Notes: generated by a model not told the origin, from the letters alone. A stretch of 12,592 nt of DNA from Clostridia bacterium (GCA_017503945.1 JAFVSB010000175.1:1-12592), one strand, 5' to 3'. Shown: positions 1 through 7,127, counted from the first letter of the stretch. Made by a program: numbers and translations.

Positions 1-21
1 GCCGTTTGTGATTTCATTCAT
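1..21 (-). CDS. 5' end of the next phage structural gene (partial)
   Basis: Only the start of this gene is inside the window: ATG at 21-19 followed by six codons (MNEITNG) and then the window edge. An AGGAGG ribosome binding site lies 7 bases upstream, inside the last codons of the protease gene, and the two genes overlap by 8 bases. This is typical of translationally coupled phage head genes. By position, after portal and protease, it could be a scaffold, minor head or capsid protein, but seven residues cannot decide that. Confidence 0.6.
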
Positions 22-343
22 TTTGTTTCCTCCTTTTTATTGTGACATTGTCAGGATATGACTTTTCAAGGAGTGCATATCCTTTCATGAGTGTGTCTAT
101 GGCTATCGATGCCTTGCCAAAGTCTTCGCTATTTGTGTCAAAGCTGATGTGACACCACCCTCCGCCATATGACGAGCGCAACCCCGAAAGATTCATGCTC
201 TCCAGAGCTTCCATGGCGGTGTAGGTGAGCATAGACACTGCGCAGCAGCAAAGGTCCATGCCGTTGATTCTGCCTGCATCGCAATGCCCCATCACTGTGA
301 GATGTGCTTTGCCGTGTGAGTGTTCATAGCAAACCTGTGTCAT
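14..343 (-). CDS. prp: Prp-family cysteine protease in a phage head cluster
   Basis: The 109-residue product resembles the ribosomal-processing cysteine protease Prp, which in Firmicutes removes the N-terminal extension of ribosomal protein L27. Visible are the GH motif (H20), the D-L-C-C-C-A-V-S segment at 30-37 matching the family's D-I-V-C-A-x-x-S, and a GG-rich strand near 60. C33 aligns with the catalytic cysteine and H20 with the catalytic histidine. Length is normal for the family. The gene does not sit between rplU and rpmA, where the host copy usually lies. It follows the portal gene with an ATGA overlap (ATG at 343-341) and an AAGGAG site inside the portal end. In staphylococcal phages the host Prp cleaves capsid and scaffold proteins, so a capsid-maturation role is inferred here. 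Oddities: three consecutive cysteines at the active site, and one extra residue between the histidine and cysteine motifs compared with S. aureus Prp as I remember it. Confidence 0.78.
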   Translation of the reverse strand: MTQVCYEHSHGKAHLTVMGHCDAGRINGMDLCCCAVSMLTYTAMEALESMNLSGLRSSYGGGWCHISFDTNSEDFGKASIAIDTLMKGYALLEKSYPDNVTIKRRKQNE

Positions 344-2088
344 TTGCCCAATCTCCTTGCAGCCTCGGCAAGTGTTGCTCTGCCCGGAAGATTGCGCCTG
401 TAGGCTCTGGTCATATAGCTCTCGCCATCGTCACTTATGCTTTCATCTTTAACGGGCGACATCCCGCCTGAAAGGTGCGAAGCATTTGCCTTTATCTTTT
501 CCATGATTTTTTCCCTGCCTTCAAAATTCATCATTTCAAGACACAAAAGCGCCTGATCTGCCATCTGAGGGTTGAACATGCCAAGGTTATACAGCTCCTT
601 TGCAAGCTCGTTTTGAGCAGAGGTTGAAAAGGGGTTGTCTTTTTGGCTCGACACCACAATATCAAAGATGGGCTTTCTCGTGGCAAATCCCTCGCCATCT
701 GCAAGAGCACGCTTTTCATAGAGAATGTCGTTGCTAAGATGCGAAAACTGCACCTCATTTGCTCCGCCGCTTATGCGAAAGCATCGCGGCTCGTCATAAA
801 ACTGGCGCATGAGCTCAATGATGAGATAATTTACCCTGCGAAAAGCTCTGTAGGAGCTTTTTATCATATCTCTTGAGAGCTTGCTGCCCGCCTCCTGAAG
901 TGCTGCAATGGCGCTTGCGGCGGTTACTCCTGCGGCTGTGCCGCCTTGTGAAACATCGCGATTGCCTGAGGTTTCTTTGAGCTCGTCTATTTTTTGATTA
1001 AGCAGTGCAATCACACTACCATCGAGCTGTGACACCTGAATTTCGCGGATGTTGCGCTCGTCAAGGCTGCCCGCTGTGTGCACAAATTCTTTGGACCAAT
1101 CGGCAAATTCTTCTTCGTTGATGCCTGCATTGTCGGAGATAAAAAATCTCCGTCTGCCCGATTGAAGTGCATTTTTTAAGATAATCTGATTGAGCTTATC
1201 AATATACATCTGCACATTTTTCATAATATCGATGTAGCCAAAGCCACAAGGAGTACCCTCGTCGGAAAACAGGACATCAAACACAAACGGATACTGACCG
1301 TGGTCATAAAATCCCCTCTCCAAAAGAAGCGGATCATTTTCGGAAGCGTAGAGCACAGTGTCGTTCACAAACTTACAATAGTGCACCACCTGACGGCCGT
1401 CTATGTTCTTTTTGTAGTACCAGTCAACCACGGCGCTTTTGCCCTCGGTGTCTACCGTGTCGTCATATATATAGCGCGCCACATCAACACTTGCGCCCGA
1501 AAGCTTGCCGCTAAGCTCGGGGTATTTGCTGCAAAGCACTTCGTCAGCTTCAAGCTCTACTGTGAACACATTGCGGCTGTCCTGAATGTCTTTGATGCCG
1601 CTTTCCCAAAACATGTTGAGAATATCAATCTGCTTTATATCCACATCGCCCATTCCTCCCCAAAGAGAGTTGTTCCAGAAGACACCGTAGCACCCTGTGC
1701 CTGTTTTGAGCTTGTACCACCATACATCGGAATATGTTTTTTCAAAATCGTTGTGTTCCAGAATCACGGGAAGCACCCCTGAGAGCATTGAGGCGGTAGA
1801 TGAGTCGCTTTCTTCTCTCGGAAGCACACAAGGCTCAGGGAAATTGTCCATAGCATCGGCATGCTTGTTGGCAATGCAGTTGAAAAGCCACGCCGAGGCA
1901 GGCTCAGGATCGGTGGGATTGGTCTTGCCAAGGAGTGACCAATGCTGAAGCTTCCACCATTGCTCGTTTTCAATGATTCTTCTCTCCAGATTGGTTTTGC
2001 ACTGTTTGTACTTCTGAAGAAGCTGAGCTGCCTTTTTCACATCTTCGCCCGTTATGGGCAATAGCTTTTTGGTTTTGTTTTCTTTCAT
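340..2088 (-). CDS. Phage portal protein (P22-like type)
   Basis: A 582-residue soluble protein with portal character. Portals form the dodecameric ring at one capsid vertex through which the terminase packages DNA. Seen here: an N-terminal helical segment with W44/W45 and W50; a mixed domain rich in aromatic residues (120-280); a long helix around 285-310 (MKNVQMYIDKLNQ) ending in a basic GRRRFF turn at 311-316; a TSGNRDVSQGG stretch at 373-383 followed by GVTAASAIAALQEAG (387-401), the tunnel-loop-like region typical of portals; and a C-terminal NPFSTSAQNELAKELYNLG segment (485-503). Length fits portals of about 500-700 residues. The start is an ATG preceded by AAAGGAAAAGG. The stop overlaps the protease start by ATGA. 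No terminase gene lies upstream within the window. The portal assignment is strong by pattern; the exact portal family is less certain. Confidence 0.82.
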   Translation of the reverse strand: MKENKTKKLLPITGEDVKKAAQLLQKYKQCKTNLERRIIENEQWWKLQHWSLLGKTNPTDPEPASAWLFNCIANKHADAMDNFPEPCVLPREESDSSTASMLSGVLPVILEHNDFEKTYSDVWWYKLKTGTGCYGVFWNNSLWGGMGDVDIKQIDILNMFWESGIKDIQDSRNVFTVELEADEVLCSKYPELSGKLSGASVDVARYIYDDTVDTEGKSAVVDWYYKKNIDGRQVVHYCKFVNDTVLYASENDPLLLERGFYDHGQYPFVFDVLFSDEGTPCGFGYIDIMKNVQMYIDKLNQIILKNALQSGRRRFFISDNAGINEEEFADWSKEFVHTAGSLDERNIREIQVSQLDGSVIALLNQKIDELKETSGNRDVSQGGTAAGVTAASAIAALQEAGSKLSRDMIKSSYRAFRRVNYLIIELMRQFYDEPRCFRISGGANEVQFSHLSNDILYEKRALADGEGFATRKPIFDIVVSSQKDNPFSTSAQNELAKELYNLGMFNPQMADQALLCLEMMNFEGREKIMEKIKANASHLSGGMSPVKDESISDDGESYMTRAYRRNLPGRATLAEAARRLGK

Positions 2089-2173
2089 ACCTTTTCCTTT
2101 CTGCTGTCTTATTGTGCCATACCCCTGCCGTAGGCTAATTACATTTTAACTTAAATGAAAATAACTTTTTCCA

Positions 2174-2280
2174 GGGTTTTGCCGAAAAATAAAACCCCTT
2201 CAAAGCCTTGGCATACATGACTCCAAGGGGTAGATGCCGTGAAAAATCATACAAAATGGGTGTTTTTTGTTGATTTTTTC
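2174..2280. repeat. Cluster of overlapping inverted repeats in the divergent intergenic region
   Basis: Between the portal start (2088) and the WG gene (2332) lie several dyads. GGGTTTT 2174-2180 pairs with AAAACCC 2191-2197. ACCCCTT 2194-2200 pairs with AAGGGGT 2225-2231. CCTTGG 2206-2211 pairs with CCAAGG 2223-2228. GGCAT 2210-2214 pairs with ATGCC 2234-2238. An A/T-rich imperfect stem runs 2241-2280. Several are mutually exclusive. None is followed by a clean T-run, so I do not call a terminator. The rest of 2089-2331 holds only the promoter and ribosome binding site listed separately. Confidence 0.5.
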
Positions 2281-2298
2281 TGCCAGAAATGATAGAAT
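2270..2298 (+). promoter_or_regulatory. Sigma-A promoter for the WG/TPR/ligA unit
   Basis: TTGATT (2270-2275) and TAGAAT (2293-2298) are separated by exactly 17 bases. The TG one base before the -10 makes it an extended -10 element. It predicts a leader of about 25-30 bases before the start at 2332. The right arm of an A/T-rich inverted repeat (2241-2280) covers the -35 hexamer, so it could be a protein-binding site. Confidence 0.65.
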
Positions 2299-2318
2299 AA
2301 AATTGAATAAATATATAT

Positions 2319-2323
2319 GGAGG
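2319..2323 (+). promoter_or_regulatory. Ribosome binding site deciding the WG-gene start
   Basis: GGAGG sits 8 bases before ATG 2332. It overlaps the upstream in-frame ATG at 2317, so that earlier ATG cannot be the start. Confidence 0.8.
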
Positions 2324-2331
2324 TCACAGAT

Positions 2332-3684
2332 ATGATATGCAGAGTGTGCAAGAGAGAGCTTGACTCTCCCGTCTGCTCTTTTTGCGGCGAAGACAACTCC
2401 GACTACATGAAAAATCACATAGAGCAAAACGATGCTTCAGTTGAAAAATCCATGACAGAAACTACACCACAGACTCGGGCAAGAGTCAGGAAATACAAAA
2501 TAGACTACAAAAAGCTTGCAGGGCTTGTTTTAGCGCTTGCGCTGATTGTTGCTGCAATTGTGCTTGTGGTAAGATGGTTTTCATCATCAGGTGATGACGC
2601 TCCCGCCCGACACAATGAGCTTTTTTCGTCGGACATGCTGGCGGTGTACGCTAATGGAGAGTGGGGCTATATTGCTGCCACAGAGCCATCAGGATTTGCA
2701 ATAGAGCCTCAGTTTCGCACAGTGACAGAGTTTTGCGACGATATTGCCTTTGTCTGCATTGGCGGTAAATATGCCATCATCAATAAAGATGGAGGTCTTC
2801 TCACCGAGCCACGCTACGATTCGGTTGGTTCTGTGTCGGATAACGGACTGATTGCCATTGAAGAAAACGGCAAGTGGGGATACATACATGCCGATGCAAG
2901 CTATGCCATCACGCCAAAATTTTCAACTGCCGCACCATTTTCAAGCACAGGTGTGGCGGCAGTATCTATAAACGGTGCCTACGGCTACATAAGTGACGAC
3001 GGCGAATACACCATAGCTCCCCAATATGACATGGCTCTGGAATTTACCGCTGACGGCCTTGCCGCCATAAAAACCGACGACAAATGGGGCTATATAGACA
3101 AAGAGGGCAGTGCAGTTATCGAGCCCCACTTTGAAGAAGCCTATAGCTTCGACGGCGGCCTTGCAACGGTGAAGCTTCATGGTGACTACGGCATCATAAA
3201 CACAAAGGGAGAGATTGTAATCGAGCCGCAGTTTGATTCGTATTTCAGCTTTGGCTCTGCCGACACGGCGCTTGTGAATATTGGCTCGCGATATGGCTAT
3301 ATAGGCAAAGATGGTGCCTACACCATCACTCCCCGATTCACCGACCTTGGCTCATTTGGGCAAGAAGCTCTCACATATGCCGCCAGAGGCGACGGCAAAT
3401 ATGGTTTTGTAGATGCTTCGGGAAGTTTTGTTATAGAGCCACAGTTTGAAGCAGCGCTCGGCTTTGCCCATGGTCTTGCACCTGTGAAATCAGAGGGACT
3501 CTGGGGCTACATAGACCCCGAAGGCAGCTTTGTAATTGAGCCAAAATTTACCTCGGCATCGGCATTTTATGATGAGGGCTATGCCATAGCAACCGATGCT
3601 CTGGGCAAAACCATTATCATAAACACCAAAGGCAACAATATTTTAAAAGCCGAAATAAATCTTTCGGCAGTAATGTCAAAATAG
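2332..3684 (+). CDS. Zinc-ribbon / single-TM / WG-repeat exported protein
   Basis: With the start at 2332 the product is 450 residues. It begins with a cytoplasmic zinc ribbon (C3, C6, C15, C18), followed by a charged linker, a basic stretch (about 50-61), and one transmembrane helix at about 62-83. The remainder, predicted outside the cell, is a chain of about nine WG repeats of roughly 35-40 residues each. Each repeat carries the W/Y-G-Y-I-D-x-x-G turn followed by I-E-P-x-F (for example EWGYI, KWGYI, LWGYI; IEPQF, IEPHF, IEPKF). A tenth, degenerate unit (LGKTIIINTKG) ends the array. WG repeats are common in Clostridia and Bacteroidetes and form beta-rich structures, but their function is mostly unknown. 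The next gene has the same ribbon-TM plan and follows after 16 bases. An envelope scaffold or sensor role is plausible but inferred. Confidence 0.85.
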   Translation: MICRVCKRELDSPVCSFCGEDNSDYMKNHIEQNDASVEKSMTETTPQTRARVRKYKIDYKKLAGLVLALALIVAAIVLVVRWFSSSGDDAPARHNELFSSDMLAVYANGEWGYIAATEPSGFAIEPQFRTVTEFCDDIAFVCIGGKYAIINKDGGLLTEPRYDSVGSVSDNGLIAIEENGKWGYIHADASYAITPKFSTAAPFSSTGVAAVSINGAYGYISDDGEYTIAPQYDMALEFTADGLAAIKTDDKWGYIDKEGSAVIEPHFEEAYSFDGGLATVKLHGDYGIINTKGEIVIEPQFDSYFSFGSADTALVNIGSRYGYIGKDGAYTITPRFTDLGSFGQEALTYAARGDGKYGFVDASGSFVIEPQFEAALGFAHGLAPVKSEGLWGYIDPEGSFVIEPKFTSASAFYDEGYAIATDALGKTIIINTKGNNILKAEINLSAVMSK

Positions 3685-3700
3685 AAAGGGGCCATATAAA

Positions 3701-4897
3701 ATGATTTGTCCCAATTGCAAAAATGAATCTAACGGCGCCAGATGGTGTCCTCAATGTGGAATTCAGCTCGAAATTGACGATGCTGCAAATGCAATTTTTT
3801 CAAATGATGATCAAAAAGGCTCAAGTGAGAGCCGCTTTGACACAATGTCGGTGCCCAGAGAGTTTTCAAACTCCGACAAGCAGTATGACATGGGCGAGCC
3901 TCAGCATTTGCAAAGCTCTGACAAAAAGCTCAAAATAACCCTTGCCATCATATGCCCTATAGCTGCAATAGTGCTTATATTTGTGATTCTCACCATCAGC
4001 GGTGTGATAAAAAGCGGCAACAAAGAGGTGTCTGCCCCCGAGGAAAATGTGGTGCTTGAAAACGAAGACGCCGAAACTCTTATGAAAACAGGCATGAACC
4101 AACTCAAAATAGGCGACTATGAAGAAGCCGAGACTGTGTTTAAAGCAGTGATGGAAATAGACCCCGACAACGATGAAGCCACTGTGCTTTGCCAGATTGT
4201 TTATAACTACAACCGCGCCCAGAAAAAAATTCAGAGCAAAAAATATAAAGAAGCACGCGCTCTTTTTGACAAAATACCCATTGAATATATGGACTATTCC
4301 ATACGCACCGATGTGGAAAATCTCGAAGATGAAATAAATTCATTTGAAATGGCGTATATAACCTTTGAAGATGTGCAAAATTTTATGAGAGACGGCGAAT
4401 ATGAGTCGGCTCTTGAAGCCATCGACCTGATAGACGATAGCTACCTCGAAGATTCCGATGCGGCGCTCATATCAGAATATCGCTCTCAGATAGAACAATA
4501 TCTCAAAAAAGAAGAAGAAAGACAAAAAGAGAAAGAAAACCAATCAGATAAGCTTAGCTTTGACCTGGCAGAAATACTTATAACTGAATACTGCGAGGAT
4601 TATGTGAGAGCCATCAACAGCAAGGATTTTTCGGTGGTGGCAAAACATATCAGCGGTCAGCTCTACAATGACCAGAAAAAGCAGGTGCAAAGCTGCATTG
4701 ACTCCGGCATTACCCAGAGCCTTGACTATGTAGAGCTAAATGAAGTGCACAAAATATCTGACACCAAGTGGAAAGCCGATGTGAGCGAGGGCGAAACTAT
4801 CTACAATGCCGACGGCACATCCGAAACAAAGAAATTCAACTGGACCTACACTATAGAATACATTGACTCTGCGTTTTATCTCACAAAGATAGAATAA
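3701..4897 (+). CDS. Zinc-ribbon / TM / TPR protein with TcaA-like C-terminal domain
   Basis: A 398-residue protein. A zinc ribbon opens it (C3, C6, C16, C19), then an acidic linker, a transmembrane helix at about 79-103, and an extracellular part. The latter starts with a TPR-like pair of helices at about 124-160 (GMNQLKIGDYEEAETVFKAV), has weaker helical repeats to about 260, a charged EEERQKEKE stretch at 271-279, and a compact C-terminal domain at about 288-398. That last domain (YVRAINSKDFSVVAKHISG, then QLYNDQKKQVQ, a W and a final YLTKIE strand) resembles the NTF2-like domain at the end of TcaA/YvbJ-type envelope proteins. The ribbon-TM layout also fits that group, although TcaA lacks the TPR part. 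An AAAGGGG site lies 9 bases before the ATG. The neighbour upstream shares the N-terminal plan, so the two may act together at the membrane. The specific role is unknown. Confidence 0.75.
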   Translation: MICPNCKNESNGARWCPQCGIQLEIDDAANAIFSNDDQKGSSESRFDTMSVPREFSNSDKQYDMGEPQHLQSSDKKLKITLAIICPIAAIVLIFVILTISGVIKSGNKEVSAPEENVVLENEDAETLMKTGMNQLKIGDYEEAETVFKAVMEIDPDNDEATVLCQIVYNYNRAQKKIQSKKYKEARALFDKIPIEYMDYSIRTDVENLEDEINSFEMAYITFEDVQNFMRDGEYESALEAIDLIDDSYLEDSDAALISEYRSQIEQYLKKEEERQKEKENQSDKLSFDLAEILITEYCEDYVRAINSKDFSVVAKHISGQLYNDQKKQVQSCIDSGITQSLDYVELNEVHKISDTKWKADVSEGETIYNADGTSETKKFNWTYTIEYIDSAFYLTKIE

Positions 4898-4907
4898 GAA
4901 GGTATAT

Positions 4908-6890
4908 ATGATGAAATCCGAATATGAAGCACTAAAAAAACAAATAAGCTATCACAGCCACAAATATTATGTGCTCGACAATCCCGAAATCACCGATGAA
5001 GAATATGACAAGCTCATGCGCACTCTGCTTGAAATTGAAAGCGCTCACCCCGATTGGGTGAGCGCTGATTCGCCATCGCAAAAAATAGGCGGCACTATCC
5101 TTAAAGGCTTTGAGCAGGTGGTGCACGAGGTGAAGATGCAAAGTCTGCAGGATGCCTTTAGCTTCGATGAGCTTGCCGACTTTGACAAGAGAGTGCGCTC
5201 AACTCTCACCTCTCCTCCCCGATACTGCGTGGAGCACAAAATCGATGGGTTGTCTGTGTCGCTTGAATACCGCGACGGACTTTTTACAAGAGGGTCCACA
5301 AGAGGTGACGGCGAAGTGGGCGAAGATGTGACCGAAAACCTAAAAACCGTCATGTCTATACCGCTGCGATTAAACACCACTCTCCCCTATCTTGAGGTGC
5401 GCGGCGAGGTGTTTATGCCCAAAGCAAGCTTCGCGCGTCTGAACGCCGAAAGAGAACAAAACGGCGAGCCAACCTTTGCCAATCCCCGAAATGCAGCGGC
5501 AGGCTCACTGCGTCAGCTAGATTCATCGGTTGCAGCCAAGCGTGGGCTCGACATTTATGTGTTTAACATTCAGAGAATTGAAGGCAAGGAAATATCGAGC
5601 CACAGTGAGGGGCTAAAGTTTTTGCGCGATGCAGGATTCAAGGTAATACCGGGAGAGCGCACATTTGACAATATAGATGATGCAATTGCCGAGGTGGAAG
5701 CAATAGGAAGCTTGCGCACCTCGCTTTCATTTGACATTGACGGCGCTGTCATCAAGGTTGACTCTCTTGCGCAAAGAGAAGCTCTCGGTTCCACCGCAAA
5801 AACACCCCGATGGGCCATTGCCTTTAAATATCCTGCCGAAAAGAAAAAGACCAAAATACGCTCCATCACTGTGCAGGTGGGGCGCACGGGAGTGCTTACC
5901 CCAAATGCCGAATTTGACACAGTCACTCTGGCGGGCACCTTTGTGAGCCGCGCCACACTTCACAATATGGACTATATCAAAGAGCGAGATATCCGCATTG
6001 GTGACACTGTGACAGTGTACAAGGCAGGCGACATTATACCCGAAGTGCTTTCGGTGTCAAGCGAGGAGCGCGACGGAAGCGAGGTTGAATTTGTGATGCC
6101 CACTTCATGCCCTGCATGCGGTGCACCTGTGCAGCGCGACGAAGGCGAAGCGGCATTTCGCTGCACGGGAGCCGACTGCCCCGCCCAGCTTGAGCGAAGC
6201 ATCACCCACTTTGTGTCGCGCGATGCCATGGACATTGAGGGCATGGGGCCATCTATCGTGGCTCAGCTGCTCGAAAAAGGTCACATTAAAAACAGTGCCG
6301 ATATCTATTATCTTGATAGAGAAACCATTGCCTCAATGGACAAAATGGGCGAAAAAAGTGCCGATAATCTGCTATCGGCAATAGAAAAATCCAAATCAAA
6401 TGACCTTTCAAGGCTCATATATGCTCTTGGCATACGCCACATTGGTCTTGGTGCGGCAAAGCTACTGTGCAAAAAGCTCAAAAATATCGAAGCCTTTTTC
6501 ACTGCAAGCTCTGATACCCTCACCTCAATTGACGATATCGGCGAGGTTATGGCGCAGAGCGTCATAAGCTACTTTGCCCAGAGCCATGTGCGCGATATAA
6601 TTGACCGCTTTAAAGAAGCAGGCGTCAACACGCTCTATATTGAAGATGAAGCCGAGGGTAACGCACTCGACGGCATGACTATAGTGCTCACAGGCACTCT
6701 GCCCACCATGGGGCGCAAAGAGGCTGCCGAGCTCATTGAGAAAAACGGCGGCAAGGTCACAGGCAGTGTGTCCAAAAAAACCTCGCTCGTTGTGGCAGGT
6801 GAAGAAGCAGGCAGCAAGCTCGACAAGGCAAATGCACTCGGCATACCCGTGACCGACGAAGAAGGACTTTTGAAGCTTATAAATGCTTGA
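4908..6890 (+). CDS. ligA: NAD-dependent DNA ligase LigA
   Basis: LigA seals nicks using NAD+ in replication and repair. The product is 660 residues, normal for the family, and all domains are present. Domain Ia has the NMN-site pattern YYVLDNPEITDEEYD (20-34). The adenylation domain has KIDG with catalytic K111, RGEVF at 165-169, DGAVIK at 278-283 and FKYPAE at 306-311. The OB fold follows, then a C4 zinc finger (C401, C404, C419, C424), helix-hairpin-helix repeats (about 440-585) and a BRCT domain (587-660). Two adjacent ATGs (4908, 4911) are both possible; AAGAAGG at 4896-4902 gives spacings of 5 and 8 bases, so the second may be used. It lies 10 bases after the TPR gene, suggesting co-transcription from 2270. 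An 11-bp perfect hairpin lies within codons 45-53. The last codons and stop lie inside the left arm of a large palindrome. Confidence 0.98.
   Translation: MMKSEYEALKKQISYHSHKYYVLDNPEITDEEYDKLMRTLLEIESAHPDWVSADSPSQKIGGTILKGFEQVVHEVKMQSLQDAFSFDELADFDKRVRSTLTSPPRYCVEHKIDGLSVSLEYRDGLFTRGSTRGDGEVGEDVTENLKTVMSIPLRLNTTLPYLEVRGEVFMPKASFARLNAEREQNGEPTFANPRNAAAGSLRQLDSSVAAKRGLDIYVFNIQRIEGKEISSHSEGLKFLRDAGFKVIPGERTFDNIDDAIAEVEAIGSLRTSLSFDIDGAVIKVDSLAQREALGSTAKTPRWAIAFKYPAEKKKTKIRSITVQVGRTGVLTPNAEFDTVTLAGTFVSRATLHNMDYIKERDIRIGDTVTVYKAGDIIPEVLSVSSEERDGSEVEFVMPTSCPACGAPVQRDEGEAAFRCTGADCPAQLERSITHFVSRDAMDIEGMGPSIVAQLLEKGHIKNSADIYYLDRETIASMDKMGEKSADNLLSAIEKSKSNDLSRLIYALGIRHIGLGAAKLLCKKLKNIEAFFTASSDTLTSIDDIGEVMAQSVISYFAQSHVRDIIDRFKEAGVNTLYIEDEAEGNALDGMTIVLTGTLPTMGRKEAAELIEKNGGKVTGSVSKKTSLVVAGEEAGSKLDKANALGIPVTDEEGLLKLINA
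5040..5066 (+). repeat. Perfect 11-bp hairpin inside ligA
   Basis: AGCGCTCACCC (5040-5050) and GGGTGAGCGCT (5056-5066) are exact reverse complements around a 5-base loop. The stem is GC-rich and would form in the ligA mRNA about 135 bases after the start. No T-run follows. The codons read S-A-H-P-D-W-V-S-A, so the symmetry may partly follow from coding. Confidence 0.6.
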
Positions 6891-7089
6891 TATATTTAAT
6901 TTTTGCAGCTGATGAGCACATGATGTCTGAATTTTGCATTTTTTATTTGACACCGCCTCGCATTCGGCACTCAGCCGAGGCTCGGCTTGCTCTTTGTGCT
7001 CAGCAAAGGTATTTGATGCACAAAGAGCATATCAAAAAATACAAATTTCAAACTGTGCTCATGTGCTGCTCCAATTAATATATCAAGCA
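6884..7089. repeat. Large imperfect palindrome with two inner hairpins (repeat element or structured RNA)
   Basis: The region between ligA and trmO folds back on itself. TGCTTGATATATT (6884-6896) is the exact reverse complement of 7077-7089. Going inward, 6898-6901 pairs with 7073-7076, 6905-6920 pairs with 7054-7069 (14 of 16), and 6929-6944 pairs with 7034-7049 (14 of 16). The interior holds two hairpins. One is 6955-6981 (GCC...TCGGC-ACTCA-GCCGA-GGC). The other is a perfect 12-bp stem, 6988-6999 with 7018-7029. The whole can form a three-way junction. The ligA TGA (6888-6890) lies in the left arm. No transposase, clear target duplication, promoter or T-run terminator is visible. It could be a MITE-like repeat, a structured RNA or a processing/stability element. 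No credible protein is encoded here. Confidence 0.75.
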
Positions 7090-7098
7090 ATTAATTTA

Positions 7099-7110
7099 GC
7101 GAAATTTCGC
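7099..7110. promoter_or_regulatory. 12-bp perfect palindrome upstream of trmO
   Basis: GCGAAATTTCGC is its own reverse complement and ends 4 bases before the trmO ribosome binding site. It could be a binding site for a dimeric regulator or an mRNA hairpin near the start. A direct repeat CAATTAAT (7072-7079, 7088-7095) lies just before it. No promoter could be assigned to trmO. Confidence 0.35.
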
Positions 7111-7127
7111 GATTGAAGGACTACCAT

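Noticed and set aside
1300..1782. Plus-strand open frame of 160 codons
   Set aside because: Antisense to the portal gene, no ribosome binding site, composition typical of a complementary-strand shadow.
2317..2331. Earlier ATG for the WG-repeat protein
   Set aside because: This ATG overlaps the GGAGG ribosome binding site of ATG 2332, and the zinc ribbon begins right after 2332, as in the sister protein.
6525..6953. Minus-strand open frame of 142 codons over the end of ligA and the palindrome
   Set aside because: Lies opposite the ligA BRCT region and its first residues come from the palindromic arm; no ribosome binding site.
6884..7089. 6S RNA or an intrinsic terminator as the identity of the palindrome
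   Set aside because: 6S RNA is a single long hairpin with one central bubble, not a three-way junction, and no promoter is visible. No T-run follows any stem, so a standard terminator is not supported.
6887..7116. Two small plus-strand frames (about 60 codons) between ligA and trmO
   Set aside because: They run through the palindrome, lack good start signals, and overlap one another; no protein-like pattern.
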